In this document: positions 1-10,555 of the stretch, piece by piece | Numbering within the stretch: position 1 is the first letter of the stretch | How the letters are laid out: each line of letters starts with the position of its first letter | From: Halocaridina rubra | Lineage: Eukaryota; Arthropoda; Malacostraca; Decapoda; Atyidae | NCBI GenBank assembly: GCA_037179515.1 | Contig: JAXCGZ010003859.1 | Location: forward strand, 23,501 to 87,500 | DNA length: 64,000 bases | Reading direction: 5' to 3' | Made by a program: the position numbers and the translations under genes | The notes under the pieces: generated by a model | Told to the model about the DNA's origin: nothing | Databases searched by the model: none | Seen by the model: the letters and a program-made list of their open reading frames with translations, nothing else

Positions 1-174
1 CCAAGGAATAGAATTACGAAACTAATATATATTGTTGATGCATCGTAAGACATGCTGAAGTATTAGTAGTGTCGTAAGATATGCTGAAGTATTAGTATAG
101 GATAAAATCTTAACAAAAATCATTGATGTAATATTCTCCACATCATACTGTTGCTGTCAGATAGTTAGGTAAAC
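1..174. other. AT-rich flank with a short internal duplication
   Basis: No gene is visible. A short phrase (CGTAAGAYATGCTGAAGTATTAGTA) occurs twice in tandem between about 45 and 105. The stretch may be flanking DNA of Gypsy-A or an extension of its LTR. Confidence 0.4.
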
Positions 175-414
175 TCAGATTCCTCACTTAGTTTATTCCG
201 GAAATGCACTACACATCATACTGTTCACAGGGTAGACCTCTAGGTTTTACATATACTATTTAATGTTGAAGTCTTAACTACCCATTCAATAATTAGAAAT
301 GGGAATAGACAGTCATTTTCAACAATCAATTAATAATAACATTATAATTAAATACTCCTGTTGAATGGAGATGTTTGGGATTATGCAAATATGTTTATAA
401 TAAGTCATTATTCA
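175..414 (-). repeat. Gypsy-A LTR, left copy (3' LTR in element orientation)
   Basis: This stretch matches 28,012-28,259 over about 240 bp with scattered differences. Shared blocks include CATCATACTGTTCACAGGG, a run through GTTGAAGTCTTAACTACCC, and the end block TTATAATAAGTCATTATT. On the minus strand the LTR starts TGAATAATGACTTATT. The purine-rich stretch just inside it (minus strand of about 415-450) fits a polypurine tract. The left boundary is uncertain. Confidence 0.75.
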
Positions 415-623
415 TATATCCTACATCCCTCTACCCTTTGAGCAGTTGGTTCATATTACATAGTGGTTATAAGCCTATCAGGTGGTTTAGAAATTCTGGA
501 AGACCTAAGAATTGGCACAGGTGGATTTTATACAGGTGTGGAACAAACAATTTTCTCATTAGACATGTTAGTTGATAAAGACTCAAGATTATCATTATCA
601 ACACTGCATTCATTATTATTTTC

Positions 624-1220
624 TTAATGAATTCCATTAGACCTAAATTTATTATTTTGGTTGTTTCCAGTATAACCATAATCTAACACATTAGGCAAAG
701 GATTATTAGCAACAGGATCTTCTGACAACTGAAATTCTTCATCAACATTTGACCTTACTTTTAAATGATAGGCATGTCTTCGCCAATACAAATCTCCATC
801 ATCTCTAGGGACTCTAACAACATATTTCCTTACTCCTTTTACTTCCATTACAACAGCTGGAAGCCAAGGGGAACCTTGACTGATATATATATATATATTT
901 TTTTTTTTGCAAATACAGCCTGACCAACAAAAAATTTATTTTCATTACCCTGTGGTTCATTGTGCTAAATGACTCTACTTTCTTCCTCCACTTTCCCTTT
1001 CTTTGGTTTTGAAAAATCTAAAGGAGACGTGAATTTTCTATTAAACATTAGTTCAGCTAGACATTCCTAGGTGATGCTATGAATGGTTCTACGGTATGTG
1101 TACAAAAATCTACAAAGTTTAGTATTCAGAGTTCCACTTTGCAATTTTTTCATTCCCTCCTTAAAAGTTCTTGCAACTCTCTCGGCCAATCCGTTAGAAG
1201 CAGGATGATAGGGGGATGGG
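624..1220 (-). pseudogene. Gypsy-A integrase C-terminal part (fragment)
   Basis: Minus-strand translation gives two recognisable pieces of a Ty3/Gypsy integrase. One, near 1,140-1,220, reads SPYHPASNGLAERVARTF, the conserved strand-transfer motif that carries the catalytic Glu. The other, at 624-848, reads YVVRVPRDDGDLYWRRHAYH, which fits the C-terminal DNA-binding part. The frames are discontinuous between them. The upstream part of the same domain lies at 4,033-4,369, on the other side of the inserted Gypsy-B element. Confidence 0.8.
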
Positions 1221-1224
1221 TTAA

Positions 1225-1229
1225 TTAAG
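1225..1229. repeat. Gypsy-B target-site duplication, left (TTAAG)
   Basis: TTAAG directly precedes the TGTTA start of the 5' LTR. The same five bases follow the TAACA end of the 3' LTR at 4,028-4,032. Confidence 0.8.
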
Positions 1230-1422
1230 TGTTATGATATAAGTGATCTAATCCTTTATTTATAATATGGTTATCCCCTTTATCACACCTCTTTTGTTTT
1301 CATTGTACTTATACCCGCTGTTGGTTTTCTAATGTTTATATTGATTGAGCCGACTGGCACCCATCTTGCAACAATAAACTGGAAGCCATGATTTCTGCTT
1401 CTTATTAGTACAAACCTTAACA
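1230..1422 (+). repeat. Gypsy-B 5' LTR
   Basis: A 193 bp LTR starting TGTTATGATA and ending CCTTAACA. It is followed at once by TTTGGCGATGAGTGAACC, which resembles primer-binding sites of arthropod Gypsy elements (TTTGGCGA...). An AATAAA signal lies within it at about 1,373-1,378. Confidence 0.9.
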
Positions 1423-1790
1423 TTTGGCGATGAGTGAACCCGCCATGGATATGGGAAACCTCTCAAGTTTGGTTATATTACTGACTTAAATAGATTCGCC
1501 TTGCAAGATTTCTGGTAGATGCCAAATGTTTTGTTTGCCGATGCCGGGATTAGGCTACCATGGTTATGCCTAATTGGATCCTGGATTGATGCTGCATGAT
1601 TCACCTCGACTAGGCTAGTGTTGGATTTAAGCCTAGGAGCCCAGTATGATGTTGCTGCAGTTTTGGGCGCATGTTTCTTCAAGCCTAGCATACGTTTTTG
1701 CTATCCTAGCATATCGAATCGTCGGTTGTTTGGGTGCTACATTAGCCTAAGTGTTTGTGGATACTGGTAATATTACAGAATAGGTCCGCA

Positions 1791-3869
1791 ATGTCATCGT
1801 CGTTGAATCAGATTAGTATTGATTGTTTTAATCCATCGAAAATTTCCTTGGAATTATGGCTAAGCCTATTAGAGGCACATTTTAGTCATTTAAATGTCAC
1901 TGAGGCTGACAAGAAAAAAAATCTCCTGCTTGTGTCATTGGATACTGATGTTTTTAGTGTTTTAGACAATTTTTGTGCTCCTGATTTGCCACACACAAAG
2001 TCTTATGCAGACTTGGGTCAGTTATTGAAAGGTCATTTTATTGTTAAGCCTTCTTATCACAGAAGTTTGATAGCCTTCCAGCAAAGAAAAAAAAGGAAGG
2101 ATGAGAGTGTAAAAGAATTGTATGCTGATTTAAAGGCTCTAGCAAAGCATTGTAATTTTGGCAACCAAGTTTATTTTTCAAATTTAGTGGCTCTCAACAT
2201 AGATCTCCAAGCAATGACCTCTCAGGCTATTTTGGAGAGAATTTTGAACATGGAAAAAGCATTTTTAAGTGAGAAAGATGAGGTTCAGTCACAGGCTCAG
2301 GTTGTAAGAAGAAAATATGTGGGTTTATCTTGTCAACATTGTGGTTTCTCTCATGACAGCTTTTATTGTAGATTTAAGCATTTATCATGTAATAATTGTC
2401 ATAAAAAGGGTCATTTACAGAAGGTTTGTAAAGAAGCCAAAAGAGAGAGTGGTTATAGTACAGCTAAAGGTTCAAATAAACCAAGTAAGAAAGATTTTAG
2501 TAGTAAACCTAAGTTTAATAGTAGGAAAACTGTAAAGATTGTGGATGATCAAGATGTATCATTAAGTGATAATGATGATGAGGATGATAAAGTGTTAACT
2601 GTCAAAGAAAAAATCTATGCTGTTCATGCTGAACAGTTTTATTTTTCTGTTAATAAGATGCAAGTTCCTTTTGAGGTTGATAGTATTGCTACTGTTTCAA
2701 CTTTGAATAAAGATTGGGTTGAGAAATTGAATTTGAAAGTTGAACAATGTAAGAAACCCTTACAGGCTTATGATGATTTTAATATAAAGGTTTTGGGAAA
2801 AGTGATTGCTCCTGCTGTGTATAATGGATACAATGTATCACAAGTCTTTTATGTTGTTGGTTCAAAGAATACAAATTTATGTGGTAAAAATCTAATGAAA
2901 CAAGTTGGTATTTATTTGGCAGGATTAGATGAAAGTACCAAGGTTAACAAAGTCCATAATGTAAGTGTTGAACAAGTGTTTGAAGATTATAATGTTGATG
3001 TAAGCAAACCTATTTCTAGCATTGTAGCTAAAATTAATTTAAAGAGTGATGCTATTCCAAAGTTTGTAAAAGCACGTACTGTTCCATTTTACCATAAAGA
3101 GATGGTTGAAGTGGCCATTGATAAACTTGTAAGTGAAAATATTATAGAATCTGTTTCTCATAGTGAATGGGCTGCGCCTATTGTACCTGTGTTAAAAAAG
3201 AATAAGAAAGAAATTCGCATATGTGTAGATTTTAAGCATTTGAATAAGCAAATACAATGTGATAAATACCCCTTGCCTAAGATTGATGAACTTTTGTGCA
3301 GTGTTGGTAAAGGCAAATTTTTTTCTAAGATTGATTTGAAGAATGCATATTTGCAAATACCTGTTGAAGAACAAAGTCAAGAGTTTTTAGTTATTAATAC
3401 ACACAAAGGAATGTATAAATACAAGAGGTTGCCATTTGGCTTGTCCTCTTCTCCTGGTATTTTTCAAAGATTTATTTCACAGATCTTATGTAATATTGAT
3501 GGTGTTGCTGCATATATGGATGATATAGTTGTCAGTGGTAAAATAAAATATGAGCATGATGAGAGACTCAAGAAAGTTTTAAATGTGTTGCAATCTCATA
3601 ATGTACAGATAAATAAGAGTGAAACAGTTTTAAATATGGAATGTATTGAATATTTAGGTTACTGTATATCAATTGAAGGAATAAAACCATCCCCAAAGAA
3701 GGTTAAAGCAACTTTGGATGCTCCTTGTCCTACCTCAGTGGCAGAGGTCCACTCATTTTTAGGGATGATTACATTTTACTGTAGATTTATTAAGAATTTT
3801 TCAACTAAATCAGCTCCATTGTATGATTTATTGAAAAGAGGTGCAATAAAGGGGATAACCTTATTATAA
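1791..3869 (+). CDS. Gypsy-B gag-pol polyprotein, truncated after RT
   Basis: One open frame of 692 codons from the ATG at 1,791. It encodes a gag-like N-terminal part (about residues 1-180) and a double zinc knuckle around 181-213 (CQHCGFSHDSFYCRF, then CNNCHKKGHLQKVC). A retroviral-type aspartic protease region follows near 297, then a reverse transcriptase with WAAPIVPVLKK, ICVDFKHLN, the catalytic YMDD at 575-578 and FLGMITFYCRFIKNFS. The protease motif reads D-S-I-A where D-[ST]-G-A is expected, so the flap Gly is missing and the protease is probably dead. The frame ends in sequence derived from an inverted piece of LTR, so the last few residues are not native. It is the most intact Gypsy frame in the window but lacks RNase H and integrase. 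Confidence 0.9.
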   Translation: MSSSLNQISIDCFNPSKISLELWLSLLEAHFSHLNVTEADKKKNLLLVSLDTDVFSVLDNFCAPDLPHTKSYADLGQLLKGHFIVKPSYHRSLIAFQQRKKRKDESVKELYADLKALAKHCNFGNQVYFSNLVALNIDLQAMTSQAILERILNMEKAFLSEKDEVQSQAQVVRRKYVGLSCQHCGFSHDSFYCRFKHLSCNNCHKKGHLQKVCKEAKRESGYSTAKGSNKPSKKDFSSKPKFNSRKTVKIVDDQDVSLSDNDDEDDKVLTVKEKIYAVHAEQFYFSVNKMQVPFEVDSIATVSTLNKDWVEKLNLKVEQCKKPLQAYDDFNIKVLGKVIAPAVYNGYNVSQVFYVVGSKNTNLCGKNLMKQVGIYLAGLDESTKVNKVHNVSVEQVFEDYNVDVSKPISSIVAKINLKSDAIPKFVKARTVPFYHKEMVEVAIDKLVSENIIESVSHSEWAAPIVPVLKKNKKEIRICVDFKHLNKQIQCDKYPLPKIDELLCSVGKGKFFSKIDLKNAYLQIPVEEQSQEFLVINTHKGMYKYKRLPFGLSSSPGIFQRFISQILCNIDGVAAYMDDIVVSGKIKYEHDERLKKVLNVLQSHNVQINKSETVLNMECIEYLGYCISIEGIKPSPKKVKATLDAPCPTSVAEVHSFLGMITFYCRFIKNFSTKSAPLYDLLKRGAIKGITLL

Positions 3870-3888
3870 ATAAGGTTATCCCCTTTAT
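3846..3888. repeat. Perfect 20-bp palindrome at the Gypsy-B deletion junction
   Basis: The arms 3,846-3,865 and 3,869-3,888 are exact reverse complements, separated by three bases (ATA). The right arm belongs to the 3' LTR (AATAAGGTTATCCCCTTTAT). The left arm is an inverted copy fused to the end of the RT reading frame and supplies the stop codon. Confidence 0.9.
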
Positions 3889-4027
3889 CACACCTTTTTT
3901 GTTTTCATTGTACTTATACCCGCTGTTGGTTTTCTAATGTTTATATTGATTGAGCCGACCGGCACCCATCTTGCAACAATAAACTGGAAGCCATGATTTC
4001 TGCTTCTTATTAGTACAAACCTTAACA
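3866..4027 (+). repeat. Gypsy-B 3' LTR, lacking its first ~30 bp
   Basis: Nearly identical to 1,262-1,422 of the 5' LTR through to the TAACA end. The first about 30 bp of the LTR are absent, having been replaced by the fold-back junction. Confidence 0.85.
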
Positions 4028-4032
4028 TTAAG
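4028..4032. repeat. Gypsy-B target-site duplication, right (TTAAG)
   Basis: Matches 1,225-1,229. With one copy removed, the Gypsy-A integrase reading frame resumes across the site, apart from a one-base slip. Confidence 0.8.
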
Positions 4033-4369
4033 TGTATGTTATTTCTTCAATAAAATTCACTTATTTCATTTGAGACAAGATTATGAGTATAGTCAGAAAC
4101 AATTACATCAGGAATGCAAAAACTAGCAAAGCTCTTTCTTAGTAATTCAATAGCTACAAAACTAGTCACAGTAGGAGCAACATGAACATCTATGAGTTTA
4201 GAGTAAGCATCCATTAAAATAAGAAAAGAAAATTTGGTCTAACTCACAATTTTAAATGTGCACTCTACTCCATGGTTTACCAACATAACGCCATTGCAGT
4301 ATTGGTATTTTAACAATACCGTTATTCATGGTTGCCATAGTCACAAGATTTTATCATATCTTCAATATA
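4033..4369 (-). pseudogene. Gypsy-A integrase catalytic core (fragment)
   Basis: The minus strand reads LILMDAYSKLIDVHVA, then SFVAIELLRKSFA, then IPDVIVSDYTHN. This is the central part of a Ty3/Gypsy integrase with the first Asp of D-D-E (MDAYSK) and the second (VSDY, normally SDNG). The expected NG after the second Asp is altered. The fragment ends at the BEL insertion on the right and continues leftwards beyond Gypsy-B. Confidence 0.8.
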
Positions 4370-4374
4370 ATTAT
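4370..4374. repeat. BEL target-site duplication, left (ATTAT)
   Basis: ATTAT precedes TGTTACC at 4,375 and recurs at 16,380-16,384 after the 3' LTR. The exact LTR end is slightly ambiguous because of local AT richness. Confidence 0.65.
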
Positions 4375-4394
4375 TGTTACCGCCACCCTTGGCG

Positions 4395-4396
<2 letters not shown>

Positions 4397-4443
<47 letters not shown>
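4397..4443. repeat. (AG)n microsatellite
   Basis: Uninterrupted AG dinucleotides that form part of the BEL 5' LTR. They abut the 3' end of the LINE fragment. Confidence 0.95.
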
Positions 4444-4447
<4 letters not shown>

Positions 4448-5428
4448 TTTATTTTATTAATTTATTGCGCCAAGGCGTCAGACATTACATGAGTTCATAC
4501 AAATAATGCTTCAAATGGATATAAAATCAAGAATTGAACATGGTTTACAGGGAGGTGTACATATTGATAAAACATTGCTGCATACTAACACACAACTCAC
4601 AGAATGGCAGCACAGAGTACATTATATGCAAAAGTAAAGCTCAGAGAAACGCAGAATGCACAAACAGAATTATATAGCAACATACAGAAAATATATGTAT
4701 AATTCAATATAATTAATGGCCACCAAAGTGAGGAAAACGAGCAAGAATAACATCAAGGTTGTCATCATTAAGTAAAAATGAGCAGATCTGTATTAAGTTC
4801 TGACCTCGTGGTAAAACATCTCTCACTGCGGGGCACTGAAGACAATAGTGGTCAAGAGTGTTAGCATTAGTTCGGTCGCATAATGTACAGGAGGTGTACT
4901 GTGGCATATCTAGAGTCTGGGAGACCTGCCATAAAGGCCGATACCCCATTCTGAGCCGAGCACTAACTACATTGTTTTTCCGCACCATTAACCCGCGTCT
5001 GCGATACTTGTAGCGACTGTGAAGGAAGTGATCATGGTGCTGCATGGACACACTGTTGGCCCTCTCCGTGTCCCTGCGCTGGACCGTCATGGCAAACCCA
5101 GCTGAGTAGATGATGTTACGTAGGCATCGGAGGGAGGGCTCAGCGTCCACAGCATGCCCATCCAGCATACAGGCCGCCTTGGCAAGACGATCCGCTGTGT
5201 CGTTGCCAGTCAGCCCAATGTGGGATGGAGTCCACACAAATGACACAACAAGAGAAGCATCCCGAGCGGCTGCGAGGCGACATAGTATATTTCCCACAGC
5301 ACGGCCACAGATAGGTCTTGGCGAGGATAGGGCTTGTAGGGCCGATTGGGAGTCACAAATTATTACCCCATTCACTCGTCGTCGAACAAGGAGAGTCACG
5401 GCATCCAAGATGGCATTCAGTTCACAGT
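4444..5428 (-). mobile_element. RNase H-bearing LINE, 3' fragment
   Basis: 5'-truncated non-LTR element. The minus-strand frame encodes an RNase H domain: CELNAILDAV carries the catalytic Glu, CDSQSALQAL the second Asp, and WTPSHIGLTGNDTADRLAK the His and last Asp. A C-terminal Cys/His cluster follows (CTLCDRTNANTLDHYCLQC). The first catalytic Asp is lost to truncation. After the stop near 4,713 comes an AT-rich tail of about 270 bp ending TAATAAAATAAAATAAT. LINEs with this layout belong to the I/R1-like groups, but the exact clade is not clear. The fragment is flanked on both sides by AG repeats of the BEL LTR. Confidence 0.85.
4713..5423 (-). pseudogene. LINE RNase H plus C-terminal CCHC region
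   Basis: Open frame of about 235 codons without a native start, since its 5' end is cut at the AG tract. It covers RNase H residues from the catalytic Glu onward, then a region rich in Arg/His and a zinc-binding-like cluster, as in pol C-termini of RNase H-type LINEs. It is a fragment of a longer pol protein. Confidence 0.8.
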
Positions 5429-5460
5429 AGAGAGAGAGAGAGAGAGAGAGAGAGCGACAC

Positions 5461-5763
<303 letters not shown>

Positions 5764-6015
5764 TAGTAGGTGGGCCATGCACCAGCCGCCCGTTAAAAGA
5801 CTACGACTGAAAGTATTAGGATGCAACTAGGACTGGTCCAGACAGGTCCAGGTTGAGTCTTCCTTCAGGACAGTTCTCTCCTCAGGCCTACATCTACACT
5901 GAACATTCTGGCGTATTCATTACACATCTCTTGCTATACCATTACATTTGACAAGTCACAACATTCCCCATATCTGTCTCTATTACTTTCTTTTTCCTCA
6001 CATTTGTTATTATTT

Positions 6016-7131
6016 ATGGAAGGTCCACAGCTAATGGCCCCCAGTACCTGGCATAGAGGGGTGGGAAGAACCTCCGGGGATCGTGTTGACTCCACTATTG
6101 GCTTGAGGGCAAACACGCCTGGTGGTAATAATGGCTCTGCCCTTAACCTTGCACCTCCCAATACATCTGCTTCTTTCACTCTTCACTATTCTAACATTCG
6201 TGGGCTGAACTCAAATCTTTCATCTGTGGAACAGCACTTGGGCACTTTCCTCCCTAACTTCCTCCTCCTATCTGAAACCCAGCTGTCTATACATGCTTCC
6301 ACTGACCCATTTCAAATCTCTCACTATAATCTGTATACTTGTTTTCGTTCCAAAGGTGGGGTCTGTGCATACTGCAACACTAACACTCCTACTGAGAAGC
6401 TTATGGACCATGAATCTCCTGGCTTTGATGTTCTCTGGCTAAGAGTCTATCTCTCCACTACCACTATCTTCCTTTGCTTCTGCTACTGTTCTCCAAACTC
6501 CACCAAGTTTGTGTCTTTCTTTGTATATTTATCTTCGTGCCATGAGTCCTGGCTATCTTCTCACCCACATGCCAATGTTCTCTACATTGGAGACTTCAAT
6601 GTACACCACAATGAGTGGCTTCATTCTTCTCAAACTGATGTGGGAGGAAGCGAGGCCCTTGCTTTCTCTATTACTCACGATCTGGAGCAAATTATCAAAC
6701 ATCCTACTCGCGTTCCTGATCATCACGAACATGCTGCAAACATTCTTGACCTATTTTTTACTTCTAACCCTTCAAACTACTCTTATTCTGTGCTTTCCCC
6801 TCTTGGTAAATCTGACCATTCTATGATCTCAGTCTCTTCCATTTTCGTTCCCCCCCCACCAATCCCTCCTACTCAGCACCGCCTTTGGCGCTTCGAGCGT
6901 ACCCAGCATGAAAATTTGCATAACTTTCTCTTTGACTTCCCATGGGATGACTATTGCTTTTGGTCCTGCATCCCTGATCAGGTAGCTCTAAAAGTTGCCG
7001 AGATCATGACCACGGGAATGGAGGTGTACATCCCCTCTTCTACAAAAACTTTCTCTCCCCTAAACCTTGGCTTGACCGTGCCTGCTCCATGGCTATCCAG
7101 GCTAGGAATCAGGCTCACCGATCTTACCTAG
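6016..7131 (+). pseudogene. LINE copy 1 endonuclease (apurinic type)
   Basis: Open from the ATG at 6,016. It encodes an exonuclease/endonuclease/phosphatase-fold domain with HYSNIRGLNSN, LLSETQLS, YIGDFNVHH and GKSDHSMI. These fit the Asn, Glu, Asp-x-Asn and Asp-His residues of LINE endonucleases. The original frame is lost near 7,060-7,130 by a shift, and the following pol part continues in another frame from 7,089. Confidence 0.85.
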
Positions 7132-8983
7132 CCTCTCCTTCCGATTTAACTCGCTCTGCTTTTATTATAGCTAGGAATTGCTGTACTGCTCAGATTCGAA
7201 GGTCTAAAGCTTCCTTTATAAGAAGGAAAGTTGATGACCTTAACTCCTCTCCCACTGACAAATGCTTCTGGTCTTTAGCCAAAAACCTCTCCAAAAACTT
7301 CAGTTACTCAAGCCTTCCCCCTCTCATTCATTCTGATGGTTCTATAGCTTGCTCTCCCACTGACAAAGCCAATCTCTTTGGCTCTCATTTTTCTACCAAC
7401 TCTTCTATCAACGATTCCAGCGCATATGTTCCTCAGTCTTTACCTCTCTCTAACCCTATGCCCTCCCTTATCCTTTCTTCACGCAAAGTTCATAAGGTTC
7501 TTCGCTTGCTAAAAACGAACAAGGCTCTGGTCCCGATGGTATCCCTGCAAGGTTCCTTAAGGAGTTTGCAGATGAACTGGCTCCCATGCTTTGCCGCCTT
7601 TTTTGCCTCATTCTGTCAACCAGTATCTATCCTTCATCTTGGAAGCATGCTCTAGTTCAACCTGTTCCTAAGAAGGGTGACCGCTCTATTCCTTCTAACT
7701 ACTGACCTATTGCTCTAACCTTCTCTATTGCTAAAGTTTTTGAAACTTTGCTCAATTCTCACTTCTTGAAACGTCTTGAATCCAACTCACTTATCTCCGA
7801 TCACCAGTACAGCTTCCGCAAGGCAAGATCCACTGGTGATCTCCTGTCCTATCTTACTCATGCATGGTCATCTTCTCTAAGGAACTATGGGGAATCCTTC
7901 GCCATTGCCCTTGATATCCCTAAGGCTATTGACAGAGTCTGGCACAAGTGTCTGTTGGCCAAACTCCCTGCCTATGGCTTTACCCCTTCTTTCTGTTCTC
8001 TGATTTCCAGTTTTCTTACTGACCATTCTATATCTGTAGTTGTTGATGGCGTGACATCTAGCCCTTTTTCTGTTACCAGTGGTGTTCCACAGGGCTCTGT
8101 TCTTTCACCTACTCTGTTCCTTCTCTTCATCAATGATCTTCTACAATTCCCATCTTCCTCTCTTGCTCATGCCTTTGCTGATGCTTCTACCCTTCACTTT
8201 TCTTTTGCCATTTCTTCACAACCTTCATCTGTTACTCGTAATCAATCTCGTATAGCTCTTTCTTCTACTCTTAACTCCGATTTGCAGAGAGTATCTGAGT
8301 GGGGCACTCAAAATTTAGTTAAATTCAATACCTCCAAGACACAGCTTTTGGCTCTCTCTTTATCTTCTTCTCCTCCAGATAACCCTATTGTCTTCAAAAC
8401 TAATGAAATTTACCCTCTTAACTCTATCAACATCTTAGGAATCCATATAGCCTTTAACTTTTCTTGGAGGAATCACATAATCCAAATTTCTAAATCTTCA
8501 TCCAAAAAACTAGGGGTTCTATTTTGTTTTCGTCATTAGTTTTACTCTTTGCAGTTACTTAAAATTTACAAAGGTCTTATTCGTCCCTGCTTAGAATACT
8601 GCTCACACATCTGGGGTGCTTCTTCATTTACTTATCTTCTTGATAGGGTTGAATCTAAGGCAGTCAGACTCATTAATGATCCTTCTCTTACTTCTAACCT
8701 GGATTTTCTCTCTCTTTGCTGTAAGGTATCTTCTCTTTCGCTTTTCTATCGCTACTACTTCCATTGCTGCTCTGATGAGTTGGGGAGTTGCATCCCTCCT
8801 CCACTGCCGAGGCCGCATAACACTCGCCAAGTGGCCTCATCCCACAGGTACTGTGTGGAGATTTGTAGTTCGCGGATTGGTCGGTGCAGCGACTGCTTCT
8901 TCCCATCTACCTCCAGACTCTGGAACTCTCTTCCTCCTTCTGTCTTTCCTAAATCTTATGACCTTTCATCCTTCAAAAAGTAG
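7089..8983 (+). pseudogene. LINE copy 1 reverse transcriptase region
   Basis: Three overlapping open pieces (7,089-7,655, 7,748-8,539 and 8,549-8,983) together cover the linker, RT and C-terminal domains. Motifs are LISDHQYSFRKARSTGD, LDIPKAIDRVWH, TSGVPQGSVLSPTLFLLFIN, FADAS (active site, second Asp lost), KFNTSKTQLL, NILGIHI and a C-terminal SRLWNSLPPSVFPKSYDL. This order fits Jockey/CR1-group LINEs without RNase H. Confidence 0.85.
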
Positions 8984-9190
8984 ATCTATCATCATTTCAC
9001 AGCCTAGTCCTCCATATATCTGGGTCCTCTGTACTTTGACTATCTTTTTTCTGTCTGTCATTTTCCTCTGTGTGACATTACCTCAGCTCTGCCTTGTCCT
9101 TAACCTTTTTCTTTTCCTTCGTCTTGGAATTTTATCGTGCCCGGACCTTTATTGATGAGGGCAGTTTCTGCCTGTCCCGGTGTCACACTC

Positions 9191-9332
<142 letters not shown>

Positions 9333-9705
9333 GCAGTGACTGCTTGTTCTAGCCTGTTTAATTGAAGCCATACACTACTATACGCCATGAGAGAGCAGGC
9401 AGAGCGGATTTGAAAGGAGACGTAATATTCAGTGGATTCATTCTGGGCCTCAATTACGTAAGTTATGAGAAGCTAACTGCATCAACCTGTAATAATTAAC
9501 ACGTAGCATAAGATGATAATAGAGAGTAAGGATTATGACAGGAACTAAATACAGTTGTGTAATGTAGACTTGTATAACGCATTCAATGATTAATATTTGT
9601 TGTCTTATGACTTCAGGCAAACCGTATCAATTAAAGACGAGTCTGCAATGTGGCCCTTTCCTTTATCACCAACCATTAAACTTGACTGCCTTAAAGGCGT
9701 CAATA

Positions 9706-10555
9706 GTTTGCGTAATGCCTAGAGGGAGATGATGAAGACCAGATGTTGAGGAGGTGACCGCTAGGCTACGTCATAGTGAAGAGACTACGGCAACGAAGTA
9801 ATCAGCCTCAATGAGTCAGTGGTGCGTAACCGTGAATGAAACATACTGGAACAAGCATGTGAGTGACAACTTCTGAGAAAGGATCGAGAATAGATGCAGA
9901 AGTCTATTGAAGTGACATACAAAATTTCAACAACAAAATCTCCCATAACATAAATTTTCAGCAGCTAATAGAGAGATGAGTCTCAGCCCAGGTAAGGCAT
10001 ACTATAAGATTTGTGATAAACAGAGGATTGCTTAAGAGCTGGTGTATGGAGGAACAGACGAATACTTTATTGTGTAGCAAGTGTGCTGGTGGCAACAGGA
10101 GTGAACAATTAAGGTGCAAGCATAGTGCTAACAGATTAAGCATTGTTGGGGATGTGCTGAAGGTCTCAGCAGACCTAAGGATTAATTCTTGCAGCAGGAG
10201 GAGTGTGCTAATAAACATATATATTCAAATTATTGCAACGGGGGGAGTTGATGATTAAGGAGCCTATTTAAGTATGTGTAAAGGAGGGAGAGTGAAGGAC
10301 AGGTTGAAGAGCATTAAAAGTATAAGCAACAGCTCATGAAGCCAAGTAATTCCCCGACTTGGGAGTAAAGCACAACAGCAGTAAGGAAATAGTCAGGTTA
10401 TTACGTTATGGTATATTGTAAAGGTTGATGCAGTTAGGGGATATTTATCTTAACAGTAGTATTAAGACAAGTTAATAGTGGCTCAAATTAATGTACTTGC
10501 AGAGTCTGTTCTACATGCTATTGGTTACTAGGCGCATGATGTGTTGGCTACATTG
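9706..10555 (+). other. BEL internal leader, unique part
   Basis: Non-coding stretch between the 5' LTR and the tandem array. Only short chance ORFs are present. No clear tRNA primer match was recognised just after the LTR (GTTTGCGTAATGCC). Confidence 0.5.

Larger units (their letters stand above)
1230..4027 (+). mobile_element. Gypsy-B: internally deleted LTR retrotransposon
   Basis: The element has LTRs at 1,230-1,422 and about 3,866-4,027, perfect TGTTA/TAACA ends, a TTAAG duplication on both sides and a single gag-pol reading frame. It sits in the integrase region of Gypsy-A in the opposite orientation. The internal part stops just after the RT domain and runs into the 3' LTR, so RNase H and integrase are missing. 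The short length (2.8 kb) reflects this deletion. The LTR copies are very similar, which suggests a fairly young insertion. Confidence 0.9.
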
